From NCBI GenBank assembly GCA_044370695.1, contig JBILVB010000083.1:1-17164 (forward strand): a stretch of 17,164 nt of DNA, read 5' to 3'. Every line of letters starts with the position of its first letter. Position 1 is the first letter of the stretch. The translations under genes and the position numbers were made by a program. The DNA is from JBEIFW01 sp044370695. GTDB taxonomy: Bacteria; Actinomycetota; Acidimicrobiia; Acidimicrobiales; Ilumatobacteraceae. Positions 6,627 to 12,833 of the stretch are shown one piece after another. The notes beneath the pieces were generated by a model. It ran no database searches, had not been told where the DNA came from, and was given only the letters and a program-made list of their open reading frames with translations.

Positions 6627-7739
6627 ATGGCCATCGAGACCGTCGAGGCGTTCCGCGACCGGGCAGCCGCCTGGATCGCCGCCCACGCCGACGCCGCCCC
6701 CCGTGACTACGGCGCGATCTGCCCGCCCGATCTCGTCGATGCCGGGCGAGCCTGGCAGCAACTGCTCCATGCGGAGGGGTTCTCCGGGATCCACTGGCCC
6801 ACCGAGTGCGGTGGCCAGGGGCTGACCCCGGCCCACCAGGGTGCGTGGCTGGTCGAATGCGCGCGCGCCGGCGTACCGCCGGTGTTCAACATGGTGGGGC
6901 TGGTCCTGACCGGCAGCGCCATCCTCCGCTTCGGCACCCCCGAGCAGAAGTCCCGGCACCTGCGCCAGACGCTGGCCGCCGAGCAACTCTGGTGCCAGCT
7001 GTTCAGCGAACCGGGCGCCGGCAGCGACCTCGGGTCGCTCAGCACCCGGGCCATGGCCGACGGCGACCGCTACATCGTGAACGGCCAGAAGGTCTGGTGC
7101 TCCGGCGGTCGCTACAGCGACTGGGGCATCCTGATGGCCCGCACCGACCCCGAAGCACCCAAGCACAAGGGAATCTCCTTCTTCCTGCTCGACATGCACC
7201 TGCCCGGTGTCGAGGTCCGGCCGCTCAAGCAGATGACCGGCGAGGCCGAGTTCGACGAGGTGTTCTTCACCGACGTGGAGGTCCCCGCCGACTGCCTCCT
7301 CGGGCCACTGCACGACGGCTGGAACGTCGGCATGGCGGTCCTGACCAACGAGCGCGGCCACATCGGCGCCTCGATCATCGGTCTCGAACGGCGGCTGGGG
7401 GCCATCGCCCGCCTGGCCGAAGGTCGCGACCTCGGGTCGCTCGGCCGCCAGGACCTCGCCGAACTGCTCGCGCGGGGCACCACCTACAAGTACATGGCCC
7501 AACGGCAGGGACCGGTCGCCTCGACGGCGGCGTCGCTCATGAAGCTGGGCATCACGGAGTTGATGTTCCAGGCGAGCGAACTGCGCGCCGACGCCGCCGG
7601 GGCCGAGGCGATGCTCACGGGTCCCGACTCGCTCGGCCTGCTCGCCGCACCCGGTGGACGTATCGCCGGCGGCTCGAGCCAGGTACAGCGCAACATCATC
7701 GGCGAACGCCTGCTCGGCCTGCCCCGTGAGCCCCGCTGA
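6627..7739 (+). CDS. acyl-CoA dehydrogenase family protein
   Basis: A 370-aa flavoprotein of the acyl-CoA dehydrogenase fold, which introduces a C2-C3 double bond into acyl-CoAs. Visible blocks are the N-terminal helical domain with WPTECGGQG, the middle-domain FSEPGAGSDLGSL and NGQKVWCSGG, and the C-terminal GGSSQVQRNIIGERLLGLPRE. The position that holds the catalytic Glu in medium-chain enzymes (the E of YEGT.Q) is Gly here. Glu242 in NERGHIG lies where isovaleryl- and long-chain-type enzymes keep their base, so it is the likely catalytic residue. This form is common among actinobacterial FadE proteins, some acting on sterol or other bulky CoA esters. The LapA-like gene begins 9 nt after its stop, so they are probably co-transcribed. 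Confidence 0.92.
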   Translation: MAIETVEAFRDRAAAWIAAHADAAPRDYGAICPPDLVDAGRAWQQLLHAEGFSGIHWPTECGGQGLTPAHQGAWLVECARAGVPPVFNMVGLVLTGSAILRFGTPEQKSRHLRQTLAAEQLWCQLFSEPGAGSDLGSLSTRAMADGDRYIVNGQKVWCSGGRYSDWGILMARTDPEAPKHKGISFFLLDMHLPGVEVRPLKQMTGEAEFDEVFFTDVEVPADCLLGPLHDGWNVGMAVLTNERGHIGASIIGLERRLGAIARLAEGRDLGSLGRQDLAELLARGTTYKYMAQRQGPVASTAASLMKLGITELMFQASELRADAAGAEAMLTGPDSLGLLAAPGGRIAGGSSQVQRNIIGERLLGLPREPR

Positions 7740-7748
7740 GGTCGAGCC

Positions 7749-8045
7749 ATGATGAACGATCCCCGCTCCGAGGGTCAGCAGTCGGCCAAGGCGACCGGGT
7801 CGGGCTGGAACGACAAGCCCAAGAGCCGCGGACCGTCGAAGGAACTCCTCGCGTTCGTGGTGGTCGCCGTGCTCGCCGTGGTGTTCGTGCTCGGCAACAC
7901 CGAGTCGGCGAGCATCCGCTTCCTCGTACCACGCGTGCAGGCACCGATGTGGGTGCTCGTGGTCCTGTGCATCGCCATCGGGATCGTGCTCGACCGCGCC
8001 TGGCAGTTCAGCCGGCGCCGCAAGAAGAAACGGGACGACGACTGA
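7749..8045 (+). CDS. small LapA-domain (DUF1049) membrane protein
   Basis: A 98-aa protein with a charged N-terminus of about 30 residues, two transmembrane helices (LLAFVVVAVLAVVFVLGN and MWVLVVLCIAIGIVLD) and a very basic C-terminal tail RRRKKKRDDD. The intervening ESASIRFL and P...A.MWVLV match the LapA/DUF1049 family of small inner-membrane proteins, which in Gram-negatives are linked to lipopolysaccharide assembly. That role cannot apply directly here and the function is unknown. GAGG at 7738-7741, overlapping the preceding stop, is a plausible ribosome binding site for the ATG at 7749; a second ATG follows immediately. Its stop codon lies inside the terminator stem at 8041-8068. Confidence 0.85.
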   Translation: MMNDPRSEGQQSAKATGSGWNDKPKSRGPSKELLAFVVVAVLAVVFVLGNTESASIRFLVPRVQAPMWVLVVLCIAIGIVLDRAWQFSRRRKKKRDDD

Positions 8046-8068
8046 TCGAGACCCGCGGCTCGATCAGT
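8041..8068. terminator. bidirectional terminator containing both stop codons
   Basis: ACTGATCGAG (8041-8050) and CTCGATCAGT (8059-8068) form a perfect 10-bp stem with an 8-nt loop. The TGA stops of the LapA-like gene (8043-8045) and of the convergent SnoaL-like gene (complement of 8064-8066) are at mirrored positions in the two arms. No T tract follows on either strand. Confidence 0.7.
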
Positions 8069-8477
8069 GGCGCGCCAGGATCGGGCTGCCGTGATGGGCG
8101 ACGACCCGCCACGACCCGTCGACGAGCGCGAACACGTTGAGCGCCGCCACGGCCCCGCCCGGGCCCGCCCCGTCGCCGAGCAGGTTCTCCACGCAGGTCA
8201 CCCACGCCACGGTGCCCTCGAGCGCCACCGCCTCGTCGGTCACGATGAACTGCAGGCGTTGGCCGTTGGTGAACAGTGTGAACCACGACGCCGAGATCGC
8301 CGGCCACCCCCGCAGCACGGGCCAGCCCGGATGGGTGCACACCGCACGTTCGGAGCGATCCCACAGGTCGCTCATCGCATCGAGGTCGCGTGCCTCGAAC
8401 GCGGCGTAGAACGCGCGGTTCGCGGCGAGGACGGTTGCGGCGTCGATGATCCCTCCCGGCTGGCGCGGCCACTCCAC
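8064..8477 (-). CDS. SnoaL-like (NTF2-fold) protein
   Basis: A 137-aa protein with the NTF2-like cone fold pattern: a first helix ANRAFYAAFEARDLDAMSDLW, then THPGWPVLRGWPAI, and strands ending in GSWRVVAHHGSPI. It resembles the SnoaL_3/DUF4440 group, which includes enzymes and non-catalytic ligand binders; no specific reaction can be assigned. The GTG at 8477 was chosen because it lies 8 nt after TACGCT and starts shortly before the first helix; longer in-frame starts would cross the promoter and enter the divergent hydrolase gene. The start lies 40 bp from that hydrolase start, so the two may be regulated together. Confidence 0.8.
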   Translation of the reverse strand: MEWPRQPGGIIDAATVLAANRAFYAAFEARDLDAMSDLWDRSERAVCTHPGWPVLRGWPAISASWFTLFTNGQRLQFIVTDEAVALEGTVAWVTCVENLLGDGAGPGGAVAALNVFALVDGSWRVVAHHGSPILARH

Positions 8478-8485
8478 GGATTCGG

Positions 8486-8491
8486 AGCGTA
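8486..8491 (-). promoter_or_regulatory. -10 box (TACGCT) of the SnoaL-like gene
   Basis: On the minus strand TACGCT is followed by 8 nt and the GTG at 8477, matching the leaderless spacing seen elsewhere. It sits in the 40-bp divergent gap with the alpha/beta hydrolase gene, so the two promoters must overlap. Confidence 0.5.
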
Positions 8492-8503
8492 GGCAACGAC
8501 CGC

Positions 8504-8509
8504 GGGAGG
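8504..8509 (+). promoter_or_regulatory. ribosome binding site of the alpha/beta hydrolase gene
   Basis: GGGAGG lies 8 nt before the ATG at 8518 and decides that start over the upstream in-frame ATG at 8446, which would lie inside the divergent SnoaL-like gene. Confidence 0.7.
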
Positions 8510-8517
8510 ATGCACCA

Positions 8518-9369
8518 ATGGGCGTCCTGCCTCCTGCGCTGGCCTCGACCGACGGCGTCACCATCGCCCTGCACGAGCTCGGGGGGTCCGGTCCGTTGCT
8601 GTTGTGGTCGCACGCGACCGGGTTCCACGCCCGCTGCTATCTCCCGCTGGCTCGCCGGCTCGCCGACCGGTTCCACTCCGTCGGGCTCGACTACCGGGCC
8701 CACGGCGATTCGACGGCACCGGACAACGGCCGGTTCGACTGGGACGGCATGGCCGAGGACCTCGCCGTGGTCGTCGACCAGCTCGACCGGCCCCTCGTCG
8801 CCGTCGGGCACTCGATGGGCGGCGCAGCGTTGTTGCTCGGTGAGATCGCCCGGCCCGGCACCTTCGCCGGCCTCGTCGTCTACGAACCGATCGTGTTCCC
8901 GCCGGACCGGGCCACCGCCCCCGGCGGCAACCCGCTCGCCGGTTCGGCACGGCGGCGCCGCAGCGAGTTCCCGTCGCACCAGGCGGCCTACGACAACTTC
9001 GCGGCCAAGCCCCCGCTGAACGTGTTCACCCCGGAGGCCCTGCACGCCTACGTCGAGCACGGTTTCCACCCGACCGCCGCCGGCACGGTGCAGTTGGCGT
9101 GCGCCGGGGAGCACGAGGCGGCCACCTACGAGGGGTCCGCGTCGCACGGCGCCTGGGCCCGTCTCGGCGAGGTCGGCTGCCCGGTCCTCGTGCTGTCGGG
9201 AGCGCCGGCCGAGTACCAGCCCTCCACGTGGGCCCACGAGGTCGCGGCGCGCCTCCCCCAGGGCACCTATCGCCAGTTCGAACGACTCGGGCATTTCGGT
9301 CCGATGGAGGATCCCGACCTCGTCGCGCACGTCGTCGACGAGTACCTCGGCCCGCTGGTGCGCCGCTGA
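8518..9369 (+). CDS. alpha/beta hydrolase
   Basis: A 283-aa alpha/beta hydrolase. The early strands give LLLWSHATGFHARCY, with an oxyanion-type loop near residue 40, then GLDYRAHGDS. The nucleophile elbow is GHSMGG with Ser99. The catalytic His is probably His259 in RLGHFGPMEDP. After the strand VLVLSGAP, where the acid is usually Asp, the sequence is AEYQP; Glu232 is the nearest acidic residue and may serve instead. The overall pattern suits an esterase, lactonase or C-C hydrolase acting on a small molecule in the cytosol. It lies 47 bp upstream of the acyl-CoA synthetase gene on the same strand, so it could feed acids to that enzyme; this is inference only. Confidence 0.9.
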   Translation: MGVLPPALASTDGVTIALHELGGSGPLLLWSHATGFHARCYLPLARRLADRFHSVGLDYRAHGDSTAPDNGRFDWDGMAEDLAVVVDQLDRPLVAVGHSMGGAALLLGEIARPGTFAGLVVYEPIVFPPDRATAPGGNPLAGSARRRRSEFPSHQAAYDNFAAKPPLNVFTPEALHAYVEHGFHPTAAGTVQLACAGEHEAATYEGSASHGAWARLGEVGCPVLVLSGAPAEYQPSTWAHEVAARLPQGTYRQFERLGHFGPMEDPDLVAHVVDEYLGPLVRR

Positions 9370-9404
9370 TCACGGCCCACCGGCGCACCCGCGAATGCCG
9401 GTGT

Positions 9405-9410
9405 CAGAAT
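9405..9410 (+). promoter_or_regulatory. possible -10 box (CAGAAT) of the acyl-CoA synthetase gene
   Basis: CAGAAT lies 6 nt before the ATG at 9417, the spacing seen at other leaderless starts here, with A at position 2 and T at position 6. It is weaker than the TAGCGT boxes, and co-transcription from the hydrolase gene is also possible. Confidence 0.35.
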
Positions 9411-9416
9411 GCAGGT

Positions 9417-10958
9417 ATGCGCAACAACGTCGGTTTGTTCATCACCAAGCGTGCGTACATGCAGCCGGACGCCGAGGCGCTCGTCGACCTCGGGACGAAC
9501 CGGCGCTTCACGTTCCGCCAACTGAACCAGCGGGTCAACAAGGCGGCCGACGCCTACCGGTCGCTGGGCGTCGCCAAGGGCGACCGGGTCGGGCTGTTGC
9601 TGATGAACTCGACGGAGTTCGTCGAGAGCTTCTTCGCGTTGGCCAAGATCGGCGCCGTCGTGGTCCCGCTGAACTGGCGGCTCGTCGCGGACGAGCTCGA
9701 GTTCATCCTCAAGGACTCCGGCACCACCGTCCTGCTCTACGGCGAGGAGTTCGCAGCCACCGTCACCGAATTGGCGACGCGCGGCGAACGCACCGACGTT
9801 CGCCACTGGCTCCACGTGGGCACCGAGGCCACCCGGCCGGCGTTCGCCGCCTCGTACGAGCAGCTCACCGCCGACCGCTCCGATGCCGAACCCGAGGTCG
9901 GCGCAGAGGGACCGGACCTGCTCTACATCATGTACACCTCGGGCACCACCGGCCTGCCAAAGGGCGTGATGCACAGCCACGACACGCAGATCTGGGCCGT
10001 GCTCACGATCGCCGCGACGGCCGATTTCCGCCACGGCGACCGGTATCTCAACCCGATGCCGATGTTCCATGTCGGCGCGCTCACCCCGGCGCTCACGGTC
10101 ACCTACAGCGGCTGCACCCACGTGCTCATGCGAGCCTTCGACCCGGTTGCGGTCTGGTCGATCATCGACGCCGAGCGCATCGACAACTCGCTCATGGTGC
10201 CCGCCATGCTCACGTTCATGCGCCAACTCCACGACCCGTCCAAGCACCGCCACGATCGGCTCCGCTGGATCATGTCGGGCGCCTCGCCGGTGCCGGTGAC
10301 GTTGATCGAGGCGTACGCGGAGATGGGGATCGAGATCCATCAGGTCTATGGGCTCACCGAATCCTGCGGGCCGGCCTGCTTGACCGAGCCGGAGGACGCG
10401 CTGCGCAAAGCCGGTTCGACGGGCAAGGCCTTCTTCCACACCGACGTCAAGGTCGTGCGCCCCGATGGCACCGAGTGCGAACCCGGCCAGCCCGGCGAGG
10501 TGATCGTCAAGGGTCCCCACATCATGCTCGGCTACTGGAACCGCCCCGAGGCCACGTCCGAGACCCTGCGCGACGGCTGGCTGCACACCGGCGACGTCGC
10601 CGTCGTCGACAAGGAGGGGTTCGTCTACATCCAGGACCGGCTGAAGGACATGATCATCTCCGGTGGTGAGAACGTGTATCCGGCCGAGATCGAGAACGTG
10701 ATCCTCGGGCTGCCCGGCGTGGCCGAAGTGGCCGTGATCGGCATCCCGTCGGAGAAGTGGGGGGAGTCGCCGCTGGCGATCGTCGTCCGCAAGGACCCGG
10801 CGCTCGCCGCCGCCGACGTCATCGGCCACTGCGAGGGGAAGCTCGCCCGGTTCAAGATGCCCAAGGCGGTCGAGTTCGTCGACGTGATCCCGCGGAACCC
10901 GTCGGGCAAGGCGCTCAAGCGCGATCTGCGGCAGGTGTACACGACCGCGGTCGATTGA
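9417..10958 (+). CDS. acyl-CoA synthetase (AMP-forming, ANL superfamily)
   Basis: A 513-aa adenylate-forming ligase that activates a carboxylic acid with ATP and joins it to coenzyme A. Motifs in order: the phosphate-binding loop YTSGTTGLPKG (about residues 173-183), YGLTESCG, GWLHTGDVAVVDKEGFVYI, then DRLKDMIISGGENVYPAEIE at the hinge, and NPSGKALKR with the catalytic Lys498 in the mobile C-terminal domain. Length and motifs match fatty-acid or aromatic-acid CoA ligases of the FadD type; the acid substrate cannot be told. The start was set at ATG 9417 because MRNNVGLFITKRAYMQPDAEA is the normal family N-terminus; the frame stays open upstream but only as a shadow of the hydrolase. It is convergent with the Rieske gene across a strong hairpin. 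Confidence 0.93.
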   Translation: MRNNVGLFITKRAYMQPDAEALVDLGTNRRFTFRQLNQRVNKAADAYRSLGVAKGDRVGLLLMNSTEFVESFFALAKIGAVVVPLNWRLVADELEFILKDSGTTVLLYGEEFAATVTELATRGERTDVRHWLHVGTEATRPAFAASYEQLTADRSDAEPEVGAEGPDLLYIMYTSGTTGLPKGVMHSHDTQIWAVLTIAATADFRHGDRYLNPMPMFHVGALTPALTVTYSGCTHVLMRAFDPVAVWSIIDAERIDNSLMVPAMLTFMRQLHDPSKHRHDRLRWIMSGASPVPVTLIEAYAEMGIEIHQVYGLTESCGPACLTEPEDALRKAGSTGKAFFHTDVKVVRPDGTECEPGQPGEVIVKGPHIMLGYWNRPEATSETLRDGWLHTGDVAVVDKEGFVYIQDRLKDMIISGGENVYPAEIENVILGLPGVAEVAVIGIPSEKWGESPLAIVVRKDPALAAADVIGHCEGKLARFKMPKAVEFVDVIPRNPSGKALKRDLRQVYTTAVD

Positions 10959-10966
10959 CCCCGCAC

Positions 10967-11006
10967 GCGATGGTGGCCCCGGCCCGAGGGCCGGGGCCAC
11001 CATCGC
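10967..11006. terminator. bidirectional terminator, perfect 19-bp inverted repeat
   Basis: The arms at 10967-10985 and 10988-11006 are exact reverse complements (left arm GCGATGGTGGCCCCGGCCC), separated by only two bases. The repeat lies between the convergent stops of the acyl-CoA synthetase (10958) and the Rieske oxygenase (11015). Neither side has a T tract, as is common for terminators in high-GC actinobacteria. Confidence 0.85.
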
Positions 11007-11014
11007 TGCGCCGG

Positions 11015-12424
11015 TCAGGCCAGGCCGGCGTCGGCCATCGTCTGGCCTCGACCCAGGCCGAGGTAATCCTCGATCAGGTTGTGCACCATGCGGATCTTGC
11101 CCTCCTGGTAGTTCGCCAGGGTGACGCCGGGCTTGACGTTGCGGAGCGTCTTGAGGCCCTGGTGGACCTTGGGCAGGTTGAACATGTCCTGGTTGAAGAT
11201 TCGGGACAACCCGCCGAGTTCCGGCGCGTCGATCCAGTCGTCGTCGGGTCCGAGCCATCGGGTGCGGGCCGGCGGCGGGCGCTCACCCTGGAACGGCGTG
11301 AGGTAGTAGCACTCCATGATCGACGTCTCGTGGTCGTCACCGTTGGGACGGAACCGATACATGATGCGGTTGAACGCGCCCCACGGATGGAAGTTGGGGA
11401 ACAGCGTGTAATAGAAGCTGTCCATCATCTCGGCGTCGCTCATCTTGTCGACGCGATCCCCGGCCATCGGGCGCCACATCTCGCGGCTGTTGGCGGCACC
11501 GATCTCCCGGGCCGTGTGACCCTCGGGGATGATCACGAGCTTTTCGTCGTCGAGCCGGACGTCGGCCATGGCGTCGAACATCTCCTGCTCGGTCGGCTGC
11601 CACTTGACGTGCGGCGACGGCGTGCCGTTCGGGGTGATGGCCCGCGACACGTTGCCCCACACGTCGTACTGGCTGTTGGCATCGCCGATCGACGCGAGGA
11701 TCTGCGGGTGCGTCGCCACGACGTGGTACGCCTCGGAGAAGGCCTCCTGCACGAGCTTCCAGTTGGCCCGCACGATCTTCGCGACGTGCGCCGAGACGTA
11801 CCGGTTCTCGAGGTCCCAGTCCTGGAAGTGCCAGTCGAGCACGCCCAGGAACTCCTCGAGCGACCCGGCATTCGGGTCCGGGTTGATGAACACCCAGCCC
11901 TGCCAGATCCCGACCTTCACCTCGGGGAGGTTGAACTGCGCCTTGTCGACGTGCGGGAAGTCCCAGTCGGCGGGGATCTGCTTGAGCGACCCGTCGAGGT
12001 TCCAGGCATAGCCGTGGAACGGACAACGCAGCTCGTGGGCCCAGCCGTCCCCGTCGCGCAGCAGGCGGCCGCGATGCAGGCAGGCGTTCCAGTAGCCCTT
12101 GATCGTGTCCGGCGTCGAGCGCACGAGCAGGAAGCTCAGGTCGGCGACGTCGTACACCACGGTGTCACCGACCTCGGGCAGCTCCTCCACCCGGCACGCC
12201 ATCTGCCAGACCCGCTTCCACAGCCGCTCTTTTTCGAGCTCGTGGAACCGGCGGTCGATGTATCGCTCGACGGGCACGTCATGGCTGCCCTGGTAGACCT
12301 TCGCGGTGCTGCGCAACTGCGCCGGCACCGGGTGGGTGTCGCGGTCGAGCAACTCCTGGAACGACAACCCGGGGGATTTCGCCCCGGCGAACTGGTCCTC
12401 GAACGAACGCTCGACGGTGGTCAC
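11015..12424 (-). CDS. Rieske non-heme iron oxygenase, alpha subunit
   Basis: A 469-aa protein. The Rieske [2Fe-2S] centre is bound by Cys115-x-His117 and Cys134-x2-His137 (CLH and CPFH). The catalytic domain shows NWKLVQEAFSEAYHVVATH, where His234 and His239 would bind the mononuclear iron. The residue that is usually a bridging Asp just before the first His is Glu231. These enzymes hydroxylate aromatic, steroid-like or other hydrophobic substrates using electrons from a separate reductase or ferredoxin; none is encoded nearby. The GTG at 12424 overlaps the stop of the upstream 76-aa gene as GTGA, with GGGAG just before, so translation is coupled. Ring hydroxylation or dealkylation are both possible; the substrate is unknown. 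Confidence 0.93.
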   Translation of the reverse strand: MTTVERSFEDQFAGAKSPGLSFQELLDRDTHPVPAQLRSTAKVYQGSHDVPVERYIDRRFHELEKERLWKRVWQMACRVEELPEVGDTVVYDVADLSFLLVRSTPDTIKGYWNACLHRGRLLRDGDGWAHELRCPFHGYAWNLDGSLKQIPADWDFPHVDKAQFNLPEVKVGIWQGWVFINPDPNAGSLEEFLGVLDWHFQDWDLENRYVSAHVAKIVRANWKLVQEAFSEAYHVVATHPQILASIGDANSQYDVWGNVSRAITPNGTPSPHVKWQPTEQEMFDAMADVRLDDEKLVIIPEGHTAREIGAANSREMWRPMAGDRVDKMSDAEMMDSFYYTLFPNFHPWGAFNRIMYRFRPNGDDHETSIMECYYLTPFQGERPPPARTRWLGPDDDWIDAPELGGLSRIFNQDMFNLPKVHQGLKTLRNVKPGVTLANYQEGKIRMVHNLIEDYLGLGRGQTMADAGLA

Positions 12425-12651
12425 GACGCTCCCTTCGCGGCGGCTGCGTTGGCCGCCTCCTGATGACGGGTCTCCACCTGGCGACCCCCGACCCACAGAC
12501 ACACGTGGGGATCGGCATGGCGCAGGGTGCCGTCCACCCAGACGCCGCCGCTCGTGAAGGTCCCCCACTGACCGTCTTTGGTGACGCGGACGAGCCCGTC
12601 ACCGTTCTCCTCGTAGATCGCACCGCTGAGCGGGTGCCGAAGTTGTCGCAC
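12421..12651 (-). CDS. 76-aa protein of unknown function, coupled to the Rieske oxygenase
   Basis: A 76-aa protein starting at GTG 12651 behind a strong purine-rich site (GGGGAGG). The sequence suggests a small beta-rich fold: LRHPLSGAIYEENGDGLVRV, then GTFTSGGVWVDGTLR and ADPHVCLWVGG, ending in an Ala-rich tail. It has a single Cys and no ferredoxin or Rieske motif, so it is not an electron carrier. I do not recognise a named family. Its stop overlaps the Rieske start by 4 bp, which argues for a linked job, such as an accessory or small subunit. An ATG four bases upstream is in another frame that ends after 18 codons and was rejected. Confidence 0.75.
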   Translation of the reverse strand: MRQLRHPLSGAIYEENGDGLVRVTKDGQWGTFTSGGVWVDGTLRHADPHVCLWVGGRQVETRHQEAANAAAAKGAS

Positions 12652-12731
12652 TCATCCTCCCCTGTGGCGACCAGCGACTCCCTGGCGACCGGACGGACGA
12701 CCGGCCCCGGGGCGACCGGCAGGGCGAATCT
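12652..12731 (-). other. leader of the Rieske operon with GACCGG direct repeats
   Basis: This stretch would be the transcribed 5' leader of the 76-aa/Rieske unit. GACCGG occurs at 12687, 12699 and 12714, and again at 12732 within the operator-like repeat. Near the gene it ends with the ribosome binding site GGGGAGG (complement of 12656-12662). No riboswitch or attenuator was recognised. Confidence 0.35.
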
Positions 12732-12759
12732 GACCGGTCGATCAATAACTGTACCGGTC
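12732..12759. promoter_or_regulatory. operator-like inverted repeat over the Rieske operon promoter
   Basis: GACCGGT (12732-12738) and ACCGGTC (12753-12759) are perfect inverted arms with a 14-nt AT-richer spacer. On the minus strand a TACAGT -10 box (complement of 12748-12753) lies within the repeat, so the repeat covers the -10 box and the expected transcription start. This is the usual position for a repressor site, for example of a TetR-type protein. No regulator gene lies in the window. Confidence 0.5.
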
Positions 12760-12820
12760 CGGCAACACAGCGTTCACCGAACCGGCCCGGCACGGTTCGG
12801 CACCGTCGGTCCGGGCCGAC

Positions 12821-12826
12821 CACAGT
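12821..12826 (+). promoter_or_regulatory. possible -10 box (CACAGT) of the 150-aa protein gene
   Basis: CACAGT lies 7 nt before the GTG at 12834. The A and T at key positions and the spacing match the other leaderless starts, but the first base is not T. It supports GTG 12834 over the in-frame GTG at 12825, which overlaps the box. Confidence 0.3.
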
Positions 12827-12833
12827 GCCGGGC

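Noticed and set aside
9267..11258. 663-codon minus-strand open frame opposite the acyl-CoA synthetase
   Set aside because: It is a product of high GC content and codon bias. The plus strand carries all ANL motifs, and the antisense frame runs through the terminator and into the Rieske gene.
10757..12463. 568-codon plus-strand open frame opposite the Rieske gene
   Set aside because: Arg/Val/His-rich shadow without motifs. The minus strand has the Rieske and iron-site motifs in order.
6627..12651. A single catabolic gene cluster (dehydrogenase, hydrolase, CoA ligase, Rieske)
   Set aside because: The genes lie on both strands, are split by two terminators and have separate promoters. The combination is suggestive, but no shared pathway can be supported from the sequence.
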